Positions 40,387-50,850 of a DNA stretch of 64,000 nucleotides are shown here, piece after piece (the first letter of the stretch is position 1; every line of letters starts with the position of its first letter). The notes under the pieces were generated by a model. It was not told where the DNA came from and ran no database searches. It saw only the letters and a program-made list of their open reading frames with translations. Position numbers and translations under genes: made by a program. Location: NCBI RefSeq assembly GCF_028369105.1, contig NZ_JAQNDO010000001.1, forward strand, positions 11,316,501 through 11,380,500, given 5' to 3'. Source of the stretch: Polyangium mundeleinium. Its GTDB lineage: Bacteria; Myxococcota_A; Polyangia; Polyangiales; Polyangiaceae.

Positions 40387-41565
40387 ATGTCGCAGAAAAA
40401 CAAGTGGATCCGCCTCGTCGCCGCACCCGCCTTCGTGCTCGGAGTTGGCCTCACCGCCGGCCTCGGTTGCAGCGACATCGCCGACATCGCCGAGGGTTGT
40501 GACGAGTTCCGCGCCGACGCGCAGTGGGGCGCGAACCTCGACATCGACTTCCGCGTCAAGTCGTTCATGGGCGCCTCGGGCGCGTTCATCACGCTCGCCG
40601 ATCAGATGATCGCCGACGTCACCGCGGCCTGCCAGGGCATCGCCAAGGCGACGAATCGCGACGAATCGAAGTGGTCGAAGCTCGAGGGCGCCGCGCGCCT
40701 CGAGGCCGTGTGCAAGGAGGCGGAGCTCGGCTTCGACGAGGTGATCAAGGCCAACGCGAACGTGGAGCTCGTCGCGCTCGTCGAGGGCGGCAAGTGCGAG
40801 GCGAGCCTCGACGCGTCCGCCGAGTGCAACGCGCGCTGCGACGTGAGCGGCCAGTGCACGCCGGCGCAGCTCGAAGCCAAGTGCGAGCCGGGCAAGCTCG
40901 CGGGCACGTGCAAGGCCGAGTGCAAGGGCGCCTGTACGGCCGACGTCGGCGCCACGGTCGAGTGCCGCGGCTCGTGCAGCGCCGTCTGCAACGGCAAGTG
41001 CGACGGCCAGTGCTCCTCGGGCGACTCGAACAACTGCAACGGCCGCTGCGACGGCACGTGCGAGGGTACCTGCTCGGGCGCGTGCGAGCTCGAAGCCAAC
41101 GCCGCTGTGCAGTGCGACGGCACCTGCCGCGGCGAGTGCTCCGTCGAGTTCGAGGCCCCGCACTGCGAGGGCAAAATCACGCCGCCCGAGTGCGAGCTCG
41201 ACGCCGACTGCCAGGCGAGCTGCAACGCGCAGGTCCAGGCGAATGCGTCGTGCACGCCGCCCAAGGTCACGATCGAGCTCGCGGGCGGCGCCACCGCCGA
41301 CCTCGAGGCGCTCGCGGCTGCGCTCGAGGAGCACCTGCCGAAGCTCATCGTCACCGGCATCGAGCGTGGTCAGGCCGCGCTCGACGCCGGCGAGGTCCTC
41401 GTCGAGGTCGGCGGGAACCTGGAGGGTGCGCTCACGTCGAGCGGCAAGGCCTTCGTCTGCGCCACGGAGGCGGCGAGGGCCTCGCTCAACGCGAGCGTCG
41501 AGGTGAAGGTCTCCGTCGAGGCCAGCGCCAGCATCGGCGGCAAGGCTGCCGGCTCCGTCCAGTGA
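40387..41565 (+). CDS. Cysteine-rich lipoprotein with C-x3-C periodic core
   Basis: 392 residues from ATG at 40387, supported by an AAGGAGAG ribosome-binding site. Lipobox G-L-G-C (about 25-28). About 31 cysteines, most in residues 135-290, where runs of C-x3-C (such as CNGKCDGQC and CNGRCDGTC) repeat with a period of four, giving a one-sided Cys array. Helical, Ala-rich blocks flank it on both sides (about 40-130 and 300-392). No recognised function; strongly myxobacterial in style. A textbook terminator follows. Confidence 0.8.
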   Translation: MSQKNKWIRLVAAPAFVLGVGLTAGLGCSDIADIAEGCDEFRADAQWGANLDIDFRVKSFMGASGAFITLADQMIADVTAACQGIAKATNRDESKWSKLEGAARLEAVCKEAELGFDEVIKANANVELVALVEGGKCEASLDASAECNARCDVSGQCTPAQLEAKCEPGKLAGTCKAECKGACTADVGATVECRGSCSAVCNGKCDGQCSSGDSNNCNGRCDGTCEGTCSGACELEANAAVQCDGTCRGECSVEFEAPHCEGKITPPECELDADCQASCNAQVQANASCTPPKVTIELAGGATADLEALAAALEEHLPKLIVTGIERGQAALDAGEVLVEVGGNLEGALTSSGKAFVCATEAARASLNASVEVKVSVEASASIGGKAAGSVQ

Positions 41566-41577
41566 GCGCCTGATCGA

Positions 41578-41623
41578 CGCGCCGCCCGGCCGCTCTTCGC
41601 GCCGGGCGGCGCGTTTTCTTTTT
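41578..41623 (+). terminator. Rho-independent terminator
   Basis: 13-bp perfect stem CGCGCCGCCCGGC (41578-41590) and GCCGGGCGGCGCG (41601-41613) with a 10-nt loop, followed by TTTTCTTTTT (41614-41623). It lies 12 bp after the stop codon of the C-x3-C lipoprotein. Confidence 0.92.
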
Positions 41624-41741
41624 GTTTCGCCCCGGCCGTTTTTCCCGACAGCAGCGCGCACATGCGACGGCGGAACGGGTTGACGACACCCGTGGCTGGT
41701 CCTAACAGACCGGCTGCCCCGCGCCTGCCCCGAAGGAAATC

Positions 41742-42851
41742 ATGGCAATCACGGTCGAATCCGCGAAAATCGCGCTCGGAAGGGTCGAGGACCCCGAGCT
41801 GTCTCGCCCCCTCGCCGACGTCGGCATGCTGGGAGACGTCATCGTCGAGGGCGACAACGTCACCGTCGTCCTCACGCTCACGACGCCGGCGTGCCCGTAC
41901 AGGGAACGGATCCAGGACGACGTGACGGCGGCACTCAAAGCCGCGGGCGCGGCGAACGTGTCGATCCGTTGGACCTCAAACGTTCCCGAGCGCAACATCA
42001 TGGCCGACGATCCTTGCCCCGGCGTGAAGAACATTGTGCTCGTCATGAGCGGCAAGGGCGGCGTCGGAAAGAGCACGGTCGCCGCGAACCTGACGCTCGC
42101 GTTGAACCGCCTCGGCTGCCGCGTGGGCCTGCTCGACGCGGACATGTACGGGCCCAGCGTGCCCACGATGCTCGGCGTGATGGGCCGTCCGACCTCGTCC
42201 GATGGACAGCGCTTCCTCCCGCTCGAGCGCTTCGGCGTGAAGCTCATGTCGATCGGCTTCTTGCTCGAAGACGCGCGTCAAGCCGTCGTGTGGCGCGGGC
42301 CGATGATCCAGAACGCGCTGCTCCAGTTCATGAAGGACGTCGACTGGGGCACGCTCGACTACCTCATCCTCGACCTGCCCCCCGGCACGGGCGACATCGT
42401 GCTCACGATCTCGCAAAAGCTGCGCACCACGGGCGCCGTGGTCGTTACGACGCCGCAGGAGGTCGCGCTTCAGGACGTTTACAAATCGGTCTCGATGGCC
42501 CAGAAGGTGGGCATCCCCATCCTCGGCGTCGTCGAGAACGAGAGTTATTTCATCTGTGACGGTTGCTCCGCGCGTCACGAGCTTTTCGGCTCGGGCGGCG
42601 GTCAGAAGATCGCCGAGTTCGCGGGCGCCCCGCTGCTCGGCCAGATCCCGCTCGATCCTTCGGTGCGGGAGTGGGGTGACGCAGGCACGCCCGTCGTGCA
42701 GGCGGCGCCCGACAGCTCGGTCGGCCGAGCGTTCCTCGAGGTGGCGCAGCGGCTGGCGGCCAAGGTAAGCGTGCACGACCTTGGTCGTGGGGGCTCCCTC
42801 CGCATCGACCGTAGCGGCGGCCAGCAGCGGTTTTTACCCATCGTACGTTGA
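41742..42851 (+). CDS. apbC: Mrp/ApbC-type Fe-S cluster carrier P-loop ATPase
   Basis: 369 residues with AAGGAA before ATG at 41742. An N-terminal MIP18/DUF59 domain (about 1-75, with the conserved T-x-P-A-C-P) is fused to a deviant Walker A P-loop GKGGVGKST (104-112). 'ILDLPPGTGD' is the Walker B region, and a CxxC in 'FICDGCSARHELFG' (about 268) binds the bridging 4Fe-4S cluster at the dimer interface. Mrp/ApbC/Nbp35 proteins transfer Fe-S clusters to apo-proteins. The last ~20 residues form a basic tail beyond the usual end. Confidence 0.93.
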   Translation: MAITVESAKIALGRVEDPELSRPLADVGMLGDVIVEGDNVTVVLTLTTPACPYRERIQDDVTAALKAAGAANVSIRWTSNVPERNIMADDPCPGVKNIVLVMSGKGGVGKSTVAANLTLALNRLGCRVGLLDADMYGPSVPTMLGVMGRPTSSDGQRFLPLERFGVKLMSIGFLLEDARQAVVWRGPMIQNALLQFMKDVDWGTLDYLILDLPPGTGDIVLTISQKLRTTGAVVVTTPQEVALQDVYKSVSMAQKVGIPILGVVENESYFICDGCSARHELFGSGGGQKIAEFAGAPLLGQIPLDPSVREWGDAGTPVVQAAPDSSVGRAFLEVAQRLAAKVSVHDLGRGGSLRIDRSGGQQRFLPIVR

Positions 42852-42999
42852 AAAAGCGTCTCGAAGTTCGAGCGCTGTGCGCGGAGACCTCGCGCCTGTG
42901 CACGAGGTACGTTATGTTTTCCGTCCCCTTCCGAGCTAAGCGTATGCGCGAAGGTCGTCCCCCGACGGCGCGCGCCGCGAGCGGGGCCCGAGATCCCGG

Positions 43000-44871
43000 A
43001 TGAACACGGACAACAACACCACCGAGGCGGCAGAGGTCCAGAAGGACGCCGCGGCGCCCGAGGCGCAGCCGCAGAACCAAACGCCCGAGGCGAGCACCGA
43101 GGCCCAGGCCCCCTCGCCCACCGCCGCTCCATCCCGCGAAGAGTGGGAGGATGAGCAGCCGGGAGACGACATTGGCAACCGCTTGCCAGGCGCCGGCGGT
43201 AGGCCGCAGGCGAGCCCTGCGGCGACGGCCGAGGGTCCGGGCGGCGACGCGAAGAAGCGCAAGCGCCGCAGGAAGCGCAAGGGTCCCCCGGGCGCGCAAG
43301 GTCCGACGGCGGAAGGCGCAGCCGAAGGGGCCGAAGGCGCCGAGGCGAGCGACGGCGAGGACGCGGAAGGCGAAGACGCGGAGGCCGGCGAGGCTTCCGA
43401 GGCCCAAGCCGGAGGCGAAGCGCCGCAAGGCAAGCGCAAGGATCGCCGCAAGGACAAACAGGCCGCTGCAGCGGCCGCGGCCCAGCGAGAGCGCCCTGCG
43501 TTCAGCGTGGGCGAAGAGGTCTTCGGCAAGGTCTGCAAGGTGACGGACCAGGCGATCTGGATCGACATCGCAGGCAAGGCGACGGGCCTCTTCGATCGGC
43601 AAGAACTCGGCGACGAGGAAGTGCCGGCCGAGGGCGATCAATTCATCGCGAGCGTGCAAAGCACGGGCGTTCGCGGCGGCATGCTGGTCCTCTGCAAGGG
43701 GCAGCCGAAGCCGCTCGACGAGCTGAAGACGCAGCTCGAAGCCGCATCGCAGAGCGGCGAGCCGGTCTTCGGCTTCGTGACGGGCGCGGTGAAGGGTGGC
43801 CTCGAAGTTGATCTCGGCGGCCTCCGCGCGTTCGCGCCGGCCTCGCACGTGGACCTGCGCCACGGCGCGGATCTCTCGAACCTCGTCGGTCAGCGCCTCG
43901 ACTTCGTGGTCGCGCAGTACGCGAAGAAGGGCCGCGACATCGTGGTCTCGCGCAAGCGCATGCTCGAAGAGGATGCGCGCCGCCTGCGCACCGAGGCGCT
44001 CAGCAAGGTCACGCCCGGCAGCGTGCACAAGGGCATCGTGCGCAAGGTCGTGGCGTGGGGCGTCTTCGTCGCGCTGCCCGAGGCGGGCAACGTCGAGGGC
44101 CTCATCCACATGACCGAGGCGAGCCACGATCGCAGCGCGCGGCTCGGCGACCTCTTCCGTCCGGGCGCGGAGATCGACGTCAAGATCATCCGCATCGACG
44201 ACAAGGGCAAGCTGTGGCTCAGCCACAAGGCCACGACCGCCGATCCGTGGGACACGGTGAAGGAGAAGTACGCGGTCGGCACGAAGCACAAGGGCAAGAT
44301 CGCGCGCCTGCAGCCGTTCGGCGCGTTCATCGAGCTCGAGGCCGGGATCGACGGCCTCTGCCACACGGCGGACATCTCGTTCAAGCAGGTCGAGCACCCG
44401 AGCGAGGTGGTGAAGGTCGGCGACGAGATCGACGTCGTGGTCGCGAGCTGCGATCCCGGCGCGCACAAGATCGGCCTGCACCCCGCGCTGCCGAGCGGCG
44501 AGGAGGAAGAGCCGCGTCAGCGCGTGCAGCAGTACAAGGCCGTGAAGGTCGCCGTCGTGCAGGCCGTCGAGGGAGGCCTCTCGGTCCGCGTCCTCGGCGT
44601 CACCGGTCGCGCGGCGCGCGGCTTCATTCCGGCGGGCCACACGGGCACGGCGCGCGGCACCGATCTCCGCAAGGAGTTCCCCGTGGGCACGAAGCTCGAT
44701 GCGAAGGTGCTCGAAGTCGACCCGCGCCGTGGCGAGGCGAAGCTTTCGATCCGCGCGCTCAAGGAGGACGCCGAGAAGCAGGCGTACCAGTCCTACCGCG
44801 CGGGTGTCGCCCGCGAGGCGAAGTTCGGCACCTTCGCCGACCTCATGAAGAAGAGCCAATCCAGCCACTGA
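43000..44871 (+). CDS. S1-domain RNA-binding protein with five S1-like repeats
   Basis: 623 residues. The first ~165 are low-complexity, acidic and then basic (a K/R-rich block near 82-95, then Glu/Ala repeats, then another K/R block). S1-like OB folds follow at about 167-235, 245-325, 330-410, 420-500 and 505-590; the third and fourth are closest to canonical S1 ('SVHKGIVRKVVAWGVFVALP', 'KHKGKIARLQPFGAFIELEAG'). It could be a ribosomal protein S1 variant or a separate mRNA-binding regulator; the unusual N-terminus argues against standard rpsA. It has its own terminator. Confidence 0.85.
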   Translation: MNTDNNTTEAAEVQKDAAAPEAQPQNQTPEASTEAQAPSPTAAPSREEWEDEQPGDDIGNRLPGAGGRPQASPAATAEGPGGDAKKRKRRRKRKGPPGAQGPTAEGAAEGAEGAEASDGEDAEGEDAEAGEASEAQAGGEAPQGKRKDRRKDKQAAAAAAAQRERPAFSVGEEVFGKVCKVTDQAIWIDIAGKATGLFDRQELGDEEVPAEGDQFIASVQSTGVRGGMLVLCKGQPKPLDELKTQLEAASQSGEPVFGFVTGAVKGGLEVDLGGLRAFAPASHVDLRHGADLSNLVGQRLDFVVAQYAKKGRDIVVSRKRMLEEDARRLRTEALSKVTPGSVHKGIVRKVVAWGVFVALPEAGNVEGLIHMTEASHDRSARLGDLFRPGAEIDVKIIRIDDKGKLWLSHKATTADPWDTVKEKYAVGTKHKGKIARLQPFGAFIELEAGIDGLCHTADISFKQVEHPSEVVKVGDEIDVVVASCDPGAHKIGLHPALPSGEEEEPRQRVQQYKAVKVAVVQAVEGGLSVRVLGVTGRAARGFIPAGHTGTARGTDLRKEFPVGTKLDAKVLEVDPRRGEAKLSIRALKEDAEKQAYQSYRAGVAREAKFGTFADLMKKSQSSH

Positions 44872-44888
44872 TCTGATTGGCCGAACGA

Positions 44889-44931
44889 TCACGCGCCCCG
44901 CGGCCGAGAGGCCCGGGGCGCGTGACCTTTT
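44889..44931. terminator. Strong hairpin terminator after the S1-domain gene
   Basis: TCACGCGCCCCG (44889-44900) pairs with CGGGGCGCGTGA (44914-44925), and the inner GGCC/GGCC (44902-44905, 44910-44913) extends the stem to a GAGA tetraloop. CCTTTT follows. It lies between convergent genes. Confidence 0.88.
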
Positions 44932-44945
44932 GTGGTCCAATCATT

Positions 44946-47388
<2,443 letters not shown>

Positions 47389-47392
<4 letters not shown>

Positions 47393-48153
47393 GAAGCGGC
47401 CCCGTGCTCGTCCTGGACCGGCAGCTCCGCGAGCGCACGCCCCGCGTCCGTCGGCCTCTCGTTCACGATGTCGCGCCGTACCGAGCCGTCGCGCATCTCG
47501 ACCACGCGCCCTGCGCAGTCGGCGATGTCGCGCTCGTGCGTGACCAGCACGATCGTGATGCCTTGCTCCCGGTTGAGCCTTTGCAGCAGATCGAGCACCT
47601 CGTAGCTCGTGCGGGTATCGAGGTTGCCCGTGGGCTCGTCGGCGAGCAGGAGCGGCGGCTGCGTCACGAGCGCGCGCGCGATCGCGACGCGCTGCTGCTG
47701 ACCGCCGGAGAGCTGGTTCGGCGTGTGGTGCAGGCGCGCGCCGAGGCCGACGGCGGAGAGCGAGTCGAGCGCGCGTTTCCTTCGCTCCGCGGCGCCGACG
47801 CCTCGGTACACGAGGGGCAGCTCGACGTTCTCCAGAGCCGTCGTGCGGGGCAGCAGGTTGAAGCCCTGGAACACGAAACCGATGAGGTGGTTTCGCACGA
47901 TGGCGCGCGCGTCGTTGCTCCGCGCGCCCACGTCGATCCCATCGAGGATGTACTGGCCACGCGTCGGACGATCGAGGCAGCCGATGATGTTCATCATCGT
48001 GCTCTTGCCCGAGCCGCTCTGCCCGATGATCGCGACGAACTCGCCCTTCCGGATCGTCAGGTTCACGCCTCGGAGCGCGCGCACCACGACCGCCTCCGTG
48101 ACGTAGTCCTTGTGAATCTCGACGAACTCGATGATCGGCGGGGCGTCCTTCAT
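47389..48153 (-). CDS. ABC transporter ATPase, MacB/LolD type
   Basis: 254 residues from ATG at 48153 (GTG at 48156 is the alternative). Walker A GQSGSGKST (about 45), Q-loop FQGFNLLP, signature LSGGQQQR (about 148), Walker B LLLADEPTGNLD (about 170) and a switch His in THERD. This domain organisation, ATPase next to MacB-like permeases and a MacA-like adaptor, defines tripartite macrolide/peptide/lipoprotein-type exporters; substrate unknown. It overlaps the first permease gene by 4 bp. Confidence 0.93.
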
Positions 48154-48165
48154 CACGTCCCTCGC

Positions 48166-49476
48166 CTAGAACGGCCTGCGACCGCCGCGACCGCCCTTGG
48201 CCCCTTCGTCGGTCTCTTCGGTGACGACCTTTAAGGTGCCGATGTCCGTGCGCAGCGCCGTGTGGACGCCATCCGTGATGCCGATGTCCACCTCGCGCAT
48301 CTCGATCTGCTCGGCACCCTGGGTCTCGTTGGTGAGCAAATAGATGCGCCCTTTGCCTGCGGGCAGCGGCGGCAACGGCTCTTGCGGGATCGGCTTGCCC
48401 TCCTTCGTCATCGGCGGGGAGGGCTTGAAGCGCAGCGCCGCGTTCGGCAGGCGCTTGATGCCCTTCGCCTCGGCCGAGTGGATCGTCGCCGTCGCCGTCA
48501 TCCCGGGGCGCAGCTTGATGTCGGGGTTCTCGACCTCGATCACCGCGGCGTACGTCACGACGCCCGCCTGGTTCACGGGGCTGTACCGCACCTGGCTCAC
48601 GAGCCCCTTGAACGACTCGCCCGGGAACGCATCGACGCGGATGTCGGCCGTCATGCCTTCCTTCAAGCGTCCCACGTCCGCCTCGTCGATGTCCGCGAGC
48701 ACGCGCATCTTGCGGAGGTCCTGGGCGATCACGAAGAGCGTGGGCGTCTGGAAACCTGCGGCGATCGTCTGTCCGGGATCGACCGCGCGGTTGATCACGA
48801 CGCCCTCGATGGGCGAATAGATCTTCGTGAAGGCGAGGTTCGTATTCGAGCGCCGCAGCGTGGCGTTGAGCTGCGCGACCTGCGCCTTGGAGGCCGCGAC
48901 GTCGGCGAGCGCGATGTCGTAACTGCCTTGCGCGGCGTCGAGATCCGCCTGTGATCCCACGCCTTCCTTGAACACCTTGCGCGCTCGTTCGAGCCGCACC
49001 TTCGCCGTCTCGAGGTTCGCGTCGGCCCGCTTGACGCTCGCGTTCGCCGCCGCCACCTGCGCGGCGTTTGCGTCGATCTCGGCGCCGAGGAGCTGCGTAT
49101 CGATCTCCGCGAGCAGATCCCCGGCCTTCACGTGGGTGTTGAAATCGACGTGGACCTTCGTGATGCGCCCGGAGACCTGCGCGCCGATCTGCACCTCGGT
49201 GACCGGCTTGACTTGCCCGGTCGACTGAATCGTCTCGAAAACATCGCCCTGCGTGAGGGCCGCGCTCACGTACCGCGCGGGCGGCGGCGGCTTCGTCTTC
49301 TGCAGATAAAGCATCCCGCCCGCCACGACCCCTGCGAGGACGACCAGGATGATGAGCCAGCGGAGCCATTTCCCCCGGCCTTCGACGCGGGACAGCGCCT
49401 TGTTCAGGTCGGGCCGCTCGGCCACGTTGTTCCGAGCCTGTCCGCCCGCATCGAGGTGCACTCCCGGATTGGCCAT
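48166..49476 (-). CDS. MacA-like periplasmic adaptor (HlyD/RND-MFP family)
   Basis: 436 residues from ATG at 49476. One N-terminal membrane helix (about 35-55), then the MFP fold: a lipoyl half-motif near 'GQVKPVTEVQIGAQVSGRI', a coiled-coil hairpin (about 110-195) and a second half 'YSPIEGVVINRAVDPGQTIAAG', with a β-barrel and membrane-proximal domain after it. The Pro/Gly-rich C-terminus ends in R-G-G-R-G-G-R-R-P-F. It would link the MacB-like permeases to an outer-membrane duct encoded elsewhere. First gene of a four-gene minus-strand operon. Confidence 0.92.
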   Translation of the reverse strand: MANPGVHLDAGGQARNNVAERPDLNKALSRVEGRGKWLRWLIILVVLAGVVAGGMLYLQKTKPPPPARYVSAALTQGDVFETIQSTGQVKPVTEVQIGAQVSGRITKVHVDFNTHVKAGDLLAEIDTQLLGAEIDANAAQVAAANASVKRADANLETAKVRLERARKVFKEGVGSQADLDAAQGSYDIALADVAASKAQVAQLNATLRRSNTNLAFTKIYSPIEGVVINRAVDPGQTIAAGFQTPTLFVIAQDLRKMRVLADIDEADVGRLKEGMTADIRVDAFPGESFKGLVSQVRYSPVNQAGVVTYAAVIEVENPDIKLRPGMTATATIHSAEAKGIKRLPNAALRFKPSPPMTKEGKPIPQEPLPPLPAGKGRIYLLTNETQGAEQIEMREVDIGITDGVHTALRTDIGTLKVVTEETDEGAKGGRGGRRPF

Positions 49477-49580
49477 GACGGACCCCGTGATAGCACGGAG
49501 GAGCCTTCGGGCGCGGCCGTGGCGGAGGATCTGCGGCAAGGCTTGAAGGGGCGACGCCTACGTGGCACATCCACGGGCCC

Positions 49581-50192
49581 ATGTCCCAGCCTGCCATTGG
49601 CCCCGATACGCGCGTCTCGCTCTCGTACGTCCTCTTCGATGAGGACGGAGACACGGTCGATCGCGCCACCGAGAAAGAGCCACTCGAATACGTCCACGGT
49701 TACGCGCAGATCCTCCCGGGCCTCGAGCGGGCGGTCGAGGGCATGCGGGCGGGCGAGCGCCGCGAGATCATCGTCGAGGCAGCAGACGCTTTCGGCGAGC
49801 ACGACGACGAGGGCGTCTTCGAGGTCGACAAGGCCGACTTCCCGGACAGCGAGCACGTGACGCCCGGCGACGAGTTCATCGCGCAGGCCCCCGACGGCGA
49901 ATCCATCGCGATGCGCGTGGTCGAGGTGCTCCCGGACGCGTTCGTCGTGGACACGAACCACCCGCTCGCAGGGCAGAAGATTCGCTTCGAGGTCGTCGTG
50001 CACCACGTGCGCGCGGCGAGTGACGAGGAGATCGCGGAAGCGCAGGCCGAGCTCGAAGAGCGCGCCCACGGCGACGACGAAGGCGGCGGCTGCTGCGATC
50101 ATGATCACGACCATGATCACGACCACGGCCATGATCATGGACACGCGGCCGAGGGCGGCGGACATCTCGTCCAGCTCTCGCGCAAGCGCTGA
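49581..50192 (+). CDS. slyD: SlyD-type FKBP peptidyl-prolyl isomerase with metal-binding tail
   Basis: 203 residues. FKBP halves at about 1-70 and 125-150 surround the insert-in-flap chaperone domain (about 72-125), as in SlyD: 'VSLSYVLFDEDGDTVD', 'YVHGYAQILPGLERAVEGM' and a strand ending 'VVVHHVRAAS'. The tail (about 163-195) holds CC and alternating His-Asp and His-Gly repeats, the Ni/Zn-binding feature known from E. coli SlyD. It folds or delivers metals to client proteins. It begins the plus-strand envelope-stress-like cluster. Confidence 0.93.
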   Translation: MSQPAIGPDTRVSLSYVLFDEDGDTVDRATEKEPLEYVHGYAQILPGLERAVEGMRAGERREIIVEAADAFGEHDDEGVFEVDKADFPDSEHVTPGDEFIAQAPDGESIAMRVVEVLPDAFVVDTNHPLAGQKIRFEVVVHHVRAASDEEIAEAQAELEERAHGDDEGGGCCDHDHDHDHDHGHDHGHAAEGGGHLVQLSRKR

Positions 50193-50245
50193 GAGGTTTG
50201 CACCCGGGGGGGAGCAAGTCCGACCAAGGGAGACACGACGAACCG

Positions 50246-50563
50246 ATGAAAGCTGCTTCCGATCAGGGTTACTTCTCCGCGCTTGCCCATGATCTCCGGG
50301 TGCGCGAGCGCCTCCTCGCCGCGGGCGTGATCTCGCAGGCGGACATCGACAGTTACCTCGCCGGGCTCCCCGAGCTCGAGACGGAGGCCGAGGGGCTCGG
50401 CATTCCGCAGCCTGCGCTCGTCTCCGCGTCCTCGGCGCCGGCCCCAGCGCCGCAGCCCGTTGCGACGGCGGCGGCTCCGGCTCCGGCCGTGAGCAGCGCG
50501 GCGGTCGAGGTCGAGGATGACGTCGACGACGACGACGCAGCCGACGAGGCAGGCGAGGCGTGA
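50246..50563 (+). CDS. Small hypothetical protein with acidic C-terminus
   Basis: 105 residues from ATG at 50246, preceded by GGGAGA. An N-terminal helical block (about 1-45, 'LAHDLRVRERLLAAGVISQADIDSYL') is followed by an Ala/Pro-rich linker and a terminal run of Asp, Glu and Val. No recognised family. Its stop overlaps the next gene's GTG (GTGA), so it is probably expressed together with the DUF1844 protein and the HtrA-like protease. Confidence 0.7.
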   Translation: MKAASDQGYFSALAHDLRVRERLLAAGVISQADIDSYLAGLPELETEAEGLGIPQPALVSASSAPAPAPQPVATAAAPAPAVSSAAVEVEDDVDDDDAADEAGEA

Positions 50564-50850
50564 GCAGCCCGGACGATCGCGACGCGCCGCCTCCGGGGCA
50601 GCTCCCGAAGCTCGACTTCTCGATCTTCGTGATGTCCATCATCGGCTCGGCGCACGTCCATCTCGGCGACATGCCCGGCCCGGATGGGCACTCGGAGCGC
50701 AGCCTCGACCTCGCCCAGCAGAACATCGAGCTCCTCACGCTGCTCGAGGAGAAGACGAAGGGAAACCTCACGGGCGAGGAAGAGCGGCTCCTCACGCAGG
50801 CGCTCGACGAGTTGCGCGAGCGCCTCGCGGAGGTATCCAAAGAAACGTGA
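50560..50850 (+). CDS. DUF1844-family protein
   Basis: 96 residues from GTG at 50560, overlapping the previous stop. The core 'LDFSIFVMSIIGSAHVHLGD' followed by a helical 'ARQ/QQNIELLTLLEEKTKGNLTGEEERLL' part matches the DUF1844 family, small cytoplasmic proteins of unknown function found in many bacteria. Its TGA overlaps the GTG of the HtrA-like gene, so expression of the three is coupled. Confidence 0.85.
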   Translation: MSSPDDRDAPPPGQLPKLDFSIFVMSIIGSAHVHLGDMPGPDGHSERSLDLAQQNIELLTLLEEKTKGNLTGEEERLLTQALDELRERLAEVSKET

